From positions 1 through 64,000 of the forward strand of contig NZ_JBGGTQ010000004.1 in assembly GCF_041320705.1 (NCBI RefSeq): a stretch of DNA of 64,000 nucleotides. The letters are read 5' to 3'. Under the pieces are notes generated by a model. That model was not told where the DNA came from. It was given only the letters and a program-made list of their open reading frames with translations, and did not search any database. Source of the DNA: Kineococcus mangrovi (GTDB taxonomy: Bacteria > Actinomycetota > Actinomycetes > Actinomycetales > Kineococcaceae). This document shows positions 36,246-44,569 of this stretch, in pieces. The translations under genes and the position numbers were made by a program. Position 1 is the first letter of the stretch, and each line of letters begins with the position of its first letter.

Positions 36246-37055
36246 TCACTCCCGGGCAGCCTTGACCCGGTTCTCCACGACACCGAGCACCATGTCGCTC
36301 GCCTTGCCCAGCAGCGCCAGCAGGACGATCGCCAGCAGCATCTGGTCGGTGCGGGACGTGTTCTGCCCGTTCGTCATCTGGAACCCCAGGCCGATCGAGG
36401 ACGAGATCAGCTCGGCGGCGACGAGGAACAGCCAGCTCTGCGCCAGCGCCAACCGCAGCCCCGACAGCAGCGAAGGAGCGGTGGCGGGCAGCAGGATCGA
36501 GGTGAACAGCCCGACCCCGCGCCGGCCGTAGGCGCGGCCGACCTCGACGAGTCCGGGGTCGAGGTGCGTCAGCGAGGACAGGACGGTCGTGTAGACGGGG
36601 AAGAACGCCCCGATCGCGACCAGGGTGATCTTCGGGGGTTCCCCCAGGCCGATCCACAACCCCAGCAGGGGGACCCACGCCAGCGACGGCACCGCGCGCA
36701 ACGCCGCGAGCGTGGGGGCGATCAGGTCGTGCACGAACCGGGACGACCCCGTCAGCCCACCGAGCACGAGACCGGCGGCGGTGCCGACCAGGAACCCGGT
36801 GAGGACCCGCTGCACGCTGATGGCGACGTTGACCTGGAGCTGCCCGGTGCCCCACAACTGCGTCGCTGCGGTCCACACGTCGACCGGCGGCGGCAACTGG
36901 CTGCGGCCGAACACCCCCGCGGCCGTCGAGGCCCACCAGGCGGCGAACAGCGCGACGGGCAGGAGCGCCCCGACCCACCAGCGCGACGCGCGCCGCGGGA
37001 CCTGCGGGCTGTCCGCAGTCACCGGCGCGGCCGCGCCGGTGTCCGTCACGCTCAC
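36246..37055 (-). CDS. ABC transporter permease (sulfonate/taurine type)
   Basis: 269 residues, six transmembrane helices of the SsuC/TauC family, with the EAA-like loop VEVGRAYGRRGVGLFTSILL. GTG 37055 overlaps the stop of the binding-protein gene by 4 nt. It is the last gene of a three-gene minus-strand operon (ATPase, binding protein, permease). Confidence 0.9.
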   Translation of the reverse strand: MSVTDTGAAAPVTADSPQVPRRASRWWVGALLPVALFAAWWASTAAGVFGRSQLPPPVDVWTAATQLWGTGQLQVNVAISVQRVLTGFLVGTAAGLVLGGLTGSSRFVHDLIAPTLAALRAVPSLAWVPLLGLWIGLGEPPKITLVAIGAFFPVYTTVLSSLTHLDPGLVEVGRAYGRRGVGLFTSILLPATAPSLLSGLRLALAQSWLFLVAAELISSSIGLGFQMTNGQNTSRTDQMLLAIVLLALLGKASDMVLGVVENRVKAARE

Positions 37056-38101
37056 GACGCGGTCGCCTTCTGCGCGAACTCCGGCACCAGCAGCGTGTCC
37101 AGCGCCTCGTTCGCCGCGTCCTCCGACGGCACGTCGCCGGTCGCGACCATGAGCGGGACGATCCCCGACAGCACCGTGCGCTGCGCGTCGCCGGGAACCC
37201 CGTCGAAGTCGAGCGTGGTGCGTTCCAGCACGCGGGCGGCGACCTCGGGCGACAACTGCGCGGCCGTGCCGTACAGGGTCGCCAGGTCGGCCGGGTTCGC
37301 CAGCGCCCACGCGCGGGCCGTCGCGTAGGCGTCGACGACCTGCTGCACGAGGTCGGGGGAGTTCTGGATGAAGTCCTCCCGCGCGTTCAGGACGCCGTAG
37401 GTGTTGAAGTCCACGTTGCGGTAGAGCAGCTTCGACCCCGACTGGATCTCGGTGGCCGCCATGTTCGGGTCCAGGCCCGCCCACGCGTCGACGTCACCGC
37501 GTTCGAGGGCGGCGCGACCGTCGGCGTGCTGGATGTTGAGGATCTCCACGTCCGCCCCCGACAGACCCGCCTGCGCGAGCGCCTGCTGCAGGAAGAAGTA
37601 CGGGTCGGTGCCCGTGGTGGCCGCGATCTTCCTGCCGCGCAACCCGGCCACGTCGGTCACCGTGGAGTCCCCGCGCACGACCAGGGCGGTCCACTCCGGC
37701 TGGGAGTACACCTCGACCGTCTGCACGGGGGAGCCGTTGGTGCGGGCCTGCAGGACGGCCGAGCCCGCGGTGGAGGCCAGGTCGAGGTTGTCGTTGCGCA
37801 GGAATTCGTTCGCCTTGTTGCTGCCCAGGGACTGCTCCCACTGCACGGTCAGACCCGCGTTCTCCAGGATCTTCTGCTCCCGGATCACCAGGCTGAGCGG
37901 GTTGTAGAGGGCGTAGTCGAGGCGGACCCGGTCGCCGCCGGAGGACCCGCCGGACGACGAGGCCCCGGCGGCCGGGGCGACGCCGCCGGAGGAGGACTCA
38001 CCCTGCACGCACCCGGCGGCGGTCAGGGCGAACGCCCCCAGACCGAGGCCCAGGAGGGCGCGACGGGTGGTGCGGGACGTGGACGAGGGCAGCGTGGACA
38101 C
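37052..38101 (-). CDS. ABC transporter substrate-binding lipoprotein (aliphatic sulfonate type)
   Basis: 349 residues. A twin-arginine-type signal (TTRRALLGLGLGAFALTAAG) ends in a lipobox (LTAAGC), then a Ser/Gly linker. The body is SsuA/TauA/ThiY-like: YNPLSLVIREQKILENAGL, ATTGTDPYFFLQQAL and GDVDAWAGLDPNMAATE. Aliphatic sulfonate is the best guess; nitrate or pyrimidine precursors are possible. GTG 38101 has GGAGA upstream. It lies 55 bp after the ATPase gene. Confidence 0.88.
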   Translation of the reverse strand: MSTLPSSTSRTTRRALLGLGLGAFALTAAGCVQGESSSGGVAPAAGASSSGGSSGGDRVRLDYALYNPLSLVIREQKILENAGLTVQWEQSLGSNKANEFLRNDNLDLASTAGSAVLQARTNGSPVQTVEVYSQPEWTALVVRGDSTVTDVAGLRGRKIAATTGTDPYFFLQQALAQAGLSGADVEILNIQHADGRAALERGDVDAWAGLDPNMAATEIQSGSKLLYRNVDFNTYGVLNAREDFIQNSPDLVQQVVDAYATARAWALANPADLATLYGTAAQLSPEVAARVLERTTLDFDGVPGDAQRTVLSGIVPLMVATGDVPSEDAANEALDTLLVPEFAQKATAS

Positions 38102-38156
38102 AGTTCTCCAGGGAGTGGTGAGCGGGGTGTTCGAGGGAGGGGTCGGGGTGCGCGGG

Positions 38157-38966
38157 TCAGGCCGAACGCGGGACGCCGAGCAGGTCGAGCAGTTCGACGC
38201 GCAACCGCGCCGTGGCCGCGTCGGCGCGGTCGCGCGGGCGGGGGGCCTCGACGGCGAGGTCGCGGACGATGCGCGCGCCGTCCTCGTCCTGCCCGTCCTT
38301 CCCGAGCACGAGGACGCGGTCGGCCAGGTGCAGGGCCTCGTCGACGTCGTGGGTGACGAAGACGACGGTCGCGCCGGTGCTGCGCTGGACCTCGTCGAGC
38401 AGGTCCTGCATCTTCAGCCGGGTCAGGGCGTCGAGGGCGGCGAACGGCTCGTCCAGCAGCAGGACGCCGGGACGGCGGACGAGAGCGCGGGCCAGGGCGG
38501 TGCGCTGGGCCATGCCCCCCGACACCCGCCGCGGGCGGTGCCCGGCGAACTCCTCCAGGCCGACGACCTCCAGCCAGCGCAGCACCTCGGCGCGGCCGTC
38601 GGCGCGGCTCGTGCCGCGGGGCAGGCCGAAGGCGACGTTCCCGGCCAGGTCGCGCCACGGCAGCAGGCGCGGTTCCTGGAAGACGACGGCCGTGCGCGGG
38701 TGGACACCGCGGACGGGTTCCCCGGCGACCGTCACCGCGCCCGTCGAGGGGGTGTCGAGCCCGGCGATCAGCCGCAGCAGCGTGGACTTCCCGCTGCCGG
38801 AGGCCCCGACCAGGGCGACGGTGCCGCCCGCGGCGAGGTCCAGGTCGAGGGGGGCGAGGACGCGGTGGTCCCCGAACGTCCGGCCGACCCCGCGCAGGAC
38901 GACCCCCGCCGCGTCGACGCGGGTGCCGGGCAGCACGGCGGCGGGGGTGGTGGGTGCGGTCGTCAC
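38157..38966 (-). CDS. ABC transporter ATPase (SsuB/TauB type)
   Basis: 269 residues: Walker A GASGSGKST, Q-loop VFQEPRLLPW, signature RVSGGMAQR, Walker B VLLLDEPFAALD and H-loop VTHDVDEA. RLLPWRDLAGNVAFGL is typical of sulfonate/taurine/nitrate importers. GTG 38966 is chosen because GGAGGAG ends 3 nt before it; longer starts (38978, 38990, 38999) would place that ribosome binding site inside the gene. It heads the operon. Confidence 0.9.
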   Translation of the reverse strand: MTTAPTTPAAVLPGTRVDAAGVVLRGVGRTFGDHRVLAPLDLDLAAGGTVALVGASGSGKSTLLRLIAGLDTPSTGAVTVAGEPVRGVHPRTAVVFQEPRLLPWRDLAGNVAFGLPRGTSRADGRAEVLRWLEVVGLEEFAGHRPRRVSGGMAQRTALARALVRRPGVLLLDEPFAALDALTRLKMQDLLDEVQRSTGATVVFVTHDVDEALHLADRVLVLGKDGQDEDGARIVRDLAVEAPRPRDRADAATARLRVELLDLLGVPRSA

Positions 38967-39073
38967 GATCTCCTCCATCGGTCCCGGCATGAGCACCACA
39001 CCTCACGAGGAGGCGGTTGCTGCGGCGTCGTCGAGCCAGGTCTCTCGGCCGCTCTGGATGGTGGAAGAACCAT
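38963..39073 (-). CDS. Possible 36-codon leader ORF overlapping the ABC operon start
   Basis: From ATG 39073 a short frame ends ...REVWCSCRDRWRRS with its TGA inside the GTGA of the ATPase start. The two Cys codons near the end and the overlap would suit a cysteine-sensitive leader peptide for a sulfur-import operon. No Shine-Dalgarno is evident, and the overlap may be chance. Confidence 0.3.
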   Translation of the reverse strand: MVLPPSRAAERPGSTTPQQPPPREVWCSCRDRWRRS

Positions 39074-39239
39074 ACGTCACCTGTGGACCGGGTGACGAAC
39101 GCCCGGCTCTCGTGCCCGGGCCGCCTCAGCTCCCTCGTGCTCGCCGGCCCGCGGTGTTCGCCGCGCGCCGCGGAGGAGCGCCCGGGCACCCGAGGTCACC
39201 CGGGGTGCTGAGTCGCGCCGCCCGCGCCACCCTGTGCTC

Positions 39240-39962
39240 GTGGTCGACCGCCTGCCCTCGCCCGAGGCCGTGGCCCTGTCCGGGCCGGTGATGATGCACC
39301 AGCACTGGGACGACCTCGCGTTCCTGCACTGGGCCGTCGACCCCGCCCGCGTCGCGCCGTTCCTGCCGCGCGGGGTCCGCCCCGACGTCCTCGACGGGGC
39401 CACCTACGTCGGGCTCATCCCGTTCACGCTGCGCGGCGCCGGGCCGGGGCGGCGGGGGAGCGTGCCGTACGCGGGCACGTTCCTGGAGACCAACGTGCGC
39501 TTCTACTCCGTCGACGACGAGGGCCGGCGCGGTGTCGTGTTCGCGAGCCTGGACGCCAGCCGGCTCGCCGTCGTCCTCGGCGCGCAGGCGGCGTTCGGGC
39601 TGCCCTACCGCTGGTCGCTCCTGCGCCACGCGGTCCGGGTGCGGGACGGGGCGCGCGAGCTGCTGTGGACGTGCCGCACCCGCTCCGGGGTCTCCAGCCG
39701 CGTCGCCGTCCGCGAGGGCGGGCCGGCCGTCGACGACCTCGGGGTCTTCCTCACCTCCCGGTTCGGCCTGCACGCCGGGCACCTCGGCCGGACCTGGTGG
39801 ATCGCCAACGAGCACGAGCGGTGGGCGCTGCGGTCGGCGGAGCTGCTGGAGCTCGACGACGGGCTGGTCGCCGCCGCGGGGCTGGAGGTGGGCGGGCCGC
39901 CGGACCACGTCGCGTTCGCCCGCCGCGTGAGCACCCGGTTCGTCCTCCCGCGACCCCTGTGA
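39240..39962 (+). CDS. DUF2071 (YqjF-like) protein
   Basis: 240 residues: MMHQHWDDLAFLHWAVDPAR, VAPFLPRGVRPDVLDG, ATYVGLIPFTLRGAG, TFLETNVRFYSVDDEGRRGV. These are hallmarks of DUF2071, an acetoacetate-decarboxylase-like beta fold of unknown function. GTG 39240 is preferred to GTG 39234 since CACCCT lies exactly 6 nt before it (leaderless pattern). Flanked by the divergent ABC operon and a CNNM-type gene. Confidence 0.85.
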   Translation: MVDRLPSPEAVALSGPVMMHQHWDDLAFLHWAVDPARVAPFLPRGVRPDVLDGATYVGLIPFTLRGAGPGRRGSVPYAGTFLETNVRFYSVDDEGRRGVVFASLDASRLAVVLGAQAAFGLPYRWSLLRHAVRVRDGARELLWTCRTRSGVSSRVAVREGGPAVDDLGVFLTSRFGLHAGHLGRTWWIANEHERWALRSAELLELDDGLVAAAGLEVGGPPDHVAFARRVSTRFVLPRPL

Positions 39963-40138
39963 CGGGGTGCCCTGTGACGAGGTGCCGCGGGAACCGCGGC
40001 GCGCCGTGCTCCGTTGACCACCCGGTAGACCCGTCCCCGGACCAGGAGAGGACCGCCGCCGCCGATGCGCGACGACGATCATGCCGACGATCCTTCAAGT
40101 CCCTGCGCGCCTGCGTCCGGCCACGGTGAGGTGACCCC

Positions 40139-41530
40139 GTGACCGACGTGCTCGCCCTGCTCCTCGGCGTCGTGGTGGTCTTCGCCATCACCGCCGCCAC
40201 GGCCTGGTTCGTGGCCCAGGAGTTCGCCTACATGTCGGTGGACCGCTCGGGCCTGGGCGCCCGCGCCGAGTCCGGTGACGCCGGGGCGCGCCGCGCGCTC
40301 GACGTCACGCGCCGCACCTCGTTCATGCTGTCCGGTGCCCAGCTCGGCATCACCGTCACGGGCCTGCTCGTCGGGTACGTCGCCGAACCCCTCATCGGGG
40401 AGTCCCTCGGCGCGCTGCTCGGCGGCGTCGGCGTCCCCAGCGGCGTCGGCATCGGCGTCGGGGCCGTCGCGGCCCTCGTGTTCTCCACGGTCGTGCAGAT
40501 GCTGTTCGGCGAGCTGTTCCCGAAGAACCTCGCCATCGCCCAGCCCGAACCCGTGGCGACGGGGCTGAGCCGCTCCACGCTGGCCTACCTGCGGCTGTTC
40601 GGCTGGCTCATCTGGTTCTTCGACCAGTCCTCCAACGCCCTGCTGCGCGCGCTGAGGATCGAACCCGTCCACGACGTCGAGCACGCCGCCACCCCGAAGG
40701 ACCTCGAGGCGATCGTCGAGGAGTCCCGCGAGAGCGGGGACCTGCCCGACGACCTGGCCGTGCTGCTGGACCGCATCCTCGACTTCCCGCAGCGCGACGT
40801 GGAGCACGCGATGATCCCGCGCTCGCGCGTCGACACCGTCGAGGAGACCGCCGACCTGGGTCTGGTCCGCGCGCTCATGGCCGTCGGCCACTCCCGCTAC
40901 CCGGTGCTGGCCACCGGGTCCGGTGACGTCCTCGGCGTCGTCCACCTCGCCGACCTGCTCGCCACGGCCGAGGAGGACTCCGCCCGCGTGACCCGCATCA
41001 TGCGGCCCGCGCTCGTCGTCTCGACGCTCACGCTGCTGCCGGACGTGCTGCGGCAGCTGGGGGAGTCGAAGAACCAGCTCGCCTGCGTCGTCGACGAGTA
41101 CGGCGGGTTCTCCGGTGTCGTCACGGTCGAGGACCTCGCCGAGGAACTCGTCGGCGAGATCACCGACGAGCACGACGAGGAGAACCCCACGTACATCCCC
41201 CTCGAGGGGGACGGGGTCTGGGAGATGTCCGGGGAGGTGCACGTCGACGAGGTCGAACGTTCCCTGGGCGTGGACCTGCCGCGGGGGGACTACGAGACGA
41301 TCGCCGGTCTCGTCATCGCCGCCCACGGCGGCCTGCCCGAGAAGGGCACCGAACTGGACGTCGAGCTGCCACCGGACCCCGGGGAGCTCGACCCCGAACC
41401 CCGGACCCTGCACGTCCGGGTCCTGTCCGTCGAACGGCACGTGCCCGGCCGGGTGCGGCTGGAACTCCTCGACGCCGCGACCCCCGGCGACGCGCCCGAG
41501 AACCCCGCCCAGGAGGTGACCCGTGACTGA
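40139..41530 (+). CDS. CNNM/CorC-type (hemolysin family) membrane protein 1
   Basis: 463 residues: a DUF21 membrane domain of four hydrophobic segments (about 1-160), a CBS pair ([40 protein letters not shown], then [20 protein letters not shown]) and a C-terminal CorC_HlyC domain ([20 protein letters not shown]). Family members are linked to Mg2+/Co2+ efflux; the name hemolysin is historical. GTG 40139 has GTGAGG upstream. The stop overlaps the next start by 8 nt; the two may form a heteromer. Confidence 0.92.
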   Translation: MTDVLALLLGVVVVFAITAATAWFVAQEFAYMSVDRSGLGARAESGDAGARRALDVTRRTSFMLSGAQLGITVTGLLVGYVAEPLIGESLGALLGGVGVPSGVGIGVGAVAALVFSTVVQMLFGELFPKNLAIAQPEPVATGLSRSTLAYLRLFGWLIWFFDQSSNALLRALRIEPVHDVEHAATPKDLEAIVEESRESGDLPDDLAVLLDRILDFPQRDVEHAMIPRSRVDTVEETADLGLVRALMAVGHSRYPVLATGSGDVLGVVHLADLLATAEEDSARVTRIMRPALVVSTLTLLPDVLRQLGESKNQLACVVDEYGGFSGVVTVEDLAEELVGEITDEHDEENPTYIPLEGDGVWEMSGEVHVDEVERSLGVDLPRGDYETIAGLVIAAHGGLPEKGTELDVELPPDPGELDPEPRTLHVRVLSVERHVPGRVRLELLDAATPGDAPENPAQEVTRD

Positions 41531-42533
41531 CGACCCCGTCGTCGTCCTCGTCGCGACCGTCGTCATCGTCGCCGCCAGCGCCTTCTTCGTCGCCGTCGAG
41601 TTCGCCCTCCTGGGCGCCAAGCGGCACCGGCTGGAGGACGCGGCCGGCACCGTCTCCGGGCGGGCCGCGCTGCGCAGCTCGCACGAGCTGACCGTCCTGC
41701 TGGCCGGGTCGCAGCTCGGGATCACCGCCTGCGTCCTGCTGCTGGGGGCCATCAGCAAACCCGCCGTCCACCACTGGCTGACCCCGCTGTTCCAGGCCGC
41801 GGGGCTGCCGCTCGTGGCGGCCGACGTGCTCGGCTTCGTCATCGCGCTGTTCGTCGTCACGTTCGTCCACCTCGTCGTGGGGGAGATGGCGCCGAAGTCG
41901 TGGGCGATCGCGCACCCCGAACGGTCCGCCCTGCTGCTGGCCGTGCCGATGCGCGGGTTCATGTGGGTGTTCCGGCCCGTCCTGAGGCTGCTCAACGAGG
42001 CCGCCAACGTCCTCGTCCGCAAGGCCGGCGCGAACCCCACCGAGGAGGTCGTCGTCGGCCACAGCCCGGACTCGCTGCGGCACCTGCTGGAGCACTCCAC
42101 GAACGTCGGGGCGCTCGACGCGCGGTTCTCCGCGCAGCTGTCGGGGGCGCTGGACCTGCAGCGCCTGACGGTGCGGGACCTGCTGCGCCCCGGTGCGACC
42201 CCGGCCGGCGTGCCCGTGGGCGCGACCGTCCAGCAGGTGCGCGAGCTGTCCCGCAGCACTGGTCACCTGCGGATCCTCGTGGGGTCGGCCGAGGACCTGC
42301 GCGGGCTCGTCCACGTCCGGGACACCCTCACCGAACCCGACGAGGCCCCGACGGAGGAGTTCGTCCGGCCCGTGTTCACCCTCGACGGCGGCACGACGCT
42401 GCACGTCGCGCTGACCCGGATGCGGGAGACGAGCAACCACCTCGCCGTCGTCACCGACGACGGCCGGGTGCAGGGGGTCGTGACCCTGTCCGACGTCCTG
42501 CGGCGGATCTTCCCGGCCCCCGCCGGCGCCTGA
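41523..42533 (+). CDS. CNNM/CorC-type membrane protein 2
   Basis: 336 residues: DUF21 domain (FFVAVEFALLGAKRHRLEDA, LAGSQLGITACVLLLGA, VGEMAPKSWAIAHPERSA) and a CBS pair (TVRDLLRPGATPAGVPVGAT, LAVVTDDGRVQGVVTLSDVL). It lacks the C-terminal CorC_HlyC domain of its upstream neighbour. Overlap of the two genes and shared domains suggest a duplicated pair acting together in divalent-metal handling. Confidence 0.92.
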   Translation: MTDDPVVVLVATVVIVAASAFFVAVEFALLGAKRHRLEDAAGTVSGRAALRSSHELTVLLAGSQLGITACVLLLGAISKPAVHHWLTPLFQAAGLPLVAADVLGFVIALFVVTFVHLVVGEMAPKSWAIAHPERSALLLAVPMRGFMWVFRPVLRLLNEAANVLVRKAGANPTEEVVVGHSPDSLRHLLEHSTNVGALDARFSAQLSGALDLQRLTVRDLLRPGATPAGVPVGATVQQVRELSRSTGHLRILVGSAEDLRGLVHVRDTLTEPDEAPTEEFVRPVFTLDGGTTLHVALTRMRETSNHLAVVTDDGRVQGVVTLSDVLRRIFPAPAGA

Positions 42534-42576
42534 ACCACCCGCGCCCGAGCGCCCGGCGAGTGGCACGATCGGTCGG

Positions 42577-44358
42577 GTGAGCGAACCTGAGGTGCCCGTC
42601 TGGGAGAAGCGGTTCCGGGCCGGTCGCGTCGGCCTGCCGGAGTGGGCGCAGGACGCCCCCGACCGGTGCGTCGTCGTCGCCAGCGTCGCGGGGGTGCTCG
42701 AGGTGCACTCCTTCGACGCCGGCACCGGTGCCCTGACCCGGCTGACCGACCGGCCCGAGGGCACCTCGGGCGCCACGATCGACGACGCCGGCGAGTTCGT
42801 GTGGTGGTTCGACGACACCGCCGGCGACGAGCACGGCGTGTGGCGCCGGCAGCCGTTCGGCGCCGCACCCGGCGAGGGGGTGCAGGACCCCCTGGGCCTG
42901 CCCGCCGCCTACCCGGCCGGGTTGTCGATCGGGCGCAGCGGCACCGTCGTCGTCGGGTCGCAGGACGACGAGTACGGCACCCGCATCGACGTCGTCACGT
43001 CCGGCGGGTCGCGCCGGCTCTACGAGCACCGCGAGGACGCCTGGGCCGGGGACCTGTCCCCGGACGAGCAGTGGGTCGCGATCGCCCACTCCGAGCACGG
43101 CGACTCCCGCCACCCCGACCTGCGCGTCCTGGCGCTGGCCGACGGGGCGACCGTCGCGGAACTGTCCGACGGCCCCGGCAAGGGCGTGTCCCCGATCGGG
43201 TTCTCGCCCGTGCGCGGCGACGCGCGGCTGCTCGTCGAGCACGAACGCGCCGGCCGCGCCGAACTGCTCGTCCTGGACCTGCGGACCGGGCGTGAGGTGC
43301 AGATCGCGCTCGGCGTCCCCGGTGAGGTCGCCGGGGCGGAGTGGACCCGCGACGGCACCGGGCTCGTCGTCCTGCTCGACCACGAGGCCCGGACCCTGGC
43401 CTACCGCCTCGACCTGGGGACCGGTGTCGTCACGCCGATCGGCCCGACGACGGGCAGCGTCGGGAACGCGACCGCCCGCCCCGACGGCGACGTGTGGCTC
43501 ACCTGGTCCTCGGCGGCCCAGCCCCCGACGGTGCGCCGCCTCGACGGTTCCGTGCTGCTGCGCGCCCCGGGCGAACCCGCGCCCCCCTCGGTGGAGGTGT
43601 CCGACGTGCGGGTCGACGGCCCCGGTGGCCGCGTCCACGCGCTGCTGCGGGTGCCGGCCGGGGCGTCGGGACCGCTGCCGACGGTCGTGGAGGTGCACGG
43701 CGGGCCGACCGCGCACGACACCGACGCGTTCCGCGCCTACTGCGCGACGTGGGTGGACGAGGGGTTCGCCGTCGTGCAGGTGAACTACCGCGGCTCGACG
43801 GGGTACGGGTCGGCCTGGCGGGACGCCCTGGAGGCGCGCGTCGGGCACGTCGAGCTGGAGGACGTCGCCGCGGTCGCCGACCACCTCGTCGCCACCGGCG
43901 TCGCCGATCCTGCGCGACTCGTGCTGGCCGGCGCCTCGTGGGGCGGGTTCCTCACGCTCCTGGGCCTGGGGACGCAGCCGGACCGGTGGGCCGTGGGGCT
44001 CGCGGGCGTCCCCGTCGCCGACTACGTCGCCGCGTACGAGGACGAGATGGAGGGGCTCAAGGCGTTCGACCGGTCGCTGTTCGGCGGCTCGCCCACCGAC
44101 GTGCCGGGCAAGTACGCCGACTCCTCGCCCATCACGTACGTCGACGCCGTGCGCGCCCCGGTGCTCGTGCTCGCGGGCCGCAACGACCCGCGCTGCCCGA
44201 TCCGGCAGATCGACAACTACCTCGACCGGCTCGCCGCCCGCGGCGCGGCGCACGAGGTGTACCGGTACGACGCCGGGCACGGGTCGCTGCTCGACGACGA
44301 GCGGGTGCGGCAGATGCGCGTCGAGCTCGACTTCGTGCGGCGGCACCTGCCGGGCTGA
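42577..44358 (+). CDS. S9-family prolyl oligopeptidase-like serine peptidase
   Basis: 593 residues. The N-terminal ~370 form a beta-propeller; the C-terminal alpha/beta-hydrolase domain has EVHGGPTAHDTDAFRAY, NYRGSTGYGSAWRDALEA, nucleophile Ser in LAGASWGGFLTLLG, Asp in AGRNDPRCPIRQ and His in DAGHGSLLDDER. It is cytosolic (no signal) and cleaves short peptides or acyl-peptides. GTG 42577 has CACGAT 7 nt upstream, fitting a leaderless mRNA. It converges with mntH across a repeat array. Confidence 0.92.
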   Translation: MSEPEVPVWEKRFRAGRVGLPEWAQDAPDRCVVVASVAGVLEVHSFDAGTGALTRLTDRPEGTSGATIDDAGEFVWWFDDTAGDEHGVWRRQPFGAAPGEGVQDPLGLPAAYPAGLSIGRSGTVVVGSQDDEYGTRIDVVTSGGSRRLYEHREDAWAGDLSPDEQWVAIAHSEHGDSRHPDLRVLALADGATVAELSDGPGKGVSPIGFSPVRGDARLLVEHERAGRAELLVLDLRTGREVQIALGVPGEVAGAEWTRDGTGLVVLLDHEARTLAYRLDLGTGVVTPIGPTTGSVGNATARPDGDVWLTWSSAAQPPTVRRLDGSVLLRAPGEPAPPSVEVSDVRVDGPGGRVHALLRVPAGASGPLPTVVEVHGGPTAHDTDAFRAYCATWVDEGFAVVQVNYRGSTGYGSAWRDALEARVGHVELEDVAAVADHLVATGVADPARLVLAGASWGGFLTLLGLGTQPDRWAVGLAGVPVADYVAAYEDEMEGLKAFDRSLFGGSPTDVPGKYADSSPITYVDAVRAPVLVLAGRNDPRCPIRQIDNYLDRLAARGAAHEVYRYDAGHGSLLDDERVRQMRVELDFVRRHLPG

Positions 44359-44382
44359 GCTTCCGCGGGCCGCGAGGGTCGG

Positions 44383-44431
44383 CCTCGTTGCCTCCCCGGA
44401 GTCGATCATCGGCCTTGGGGAGGCAACGAGG
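44383..44431. repeat. Palindromic repeat, copy 3
   Basis: The left arm CCTCGTTGCCTCCCCGGAG and right arm CTTGGGGAGGCAACGAGG, with TCGAT/ATCGG at the centre, belong to the same family as 4120-4160. The right arm is the first unit of the tandem array that follows. Confidence 0.8.
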
Positions 44432-44550
44432 TCTCCCGGTGGCCTCGGGGAGGCAACGAGGTCTCCTGGTGGCCTCCGGGAGGCAACGAGGTCTCCTGGT
44501 GGCCTCCGGGAGGCAACGAGGTCTCCCGGTGGCCTCCGGGAGGCAACGAG
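44411..44550. repeat. 30-bp tandem repeat array (four units plus a partial unit)
   Basis: Units at 44431, 44461, 44491 and 44521 are 30 bp each and differ at only a few positions; each ends GGGAGGCAACGAG. A 20-bp partial unit (44411-44430) is shared with the palindrome. There are no spacers. It lies between the convergent stops of the S9 peptidase and mntH. Confidence 0.9.
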
Positions 44551-44569
44551 GCCGTCCCCGGCGGCGCCC

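Noticed and set aside
44411-44550. CRISPR array from the 30-bp repeats
   Set aside because: The units are directly adjacent with no spacers, and no cas genes are in the window.
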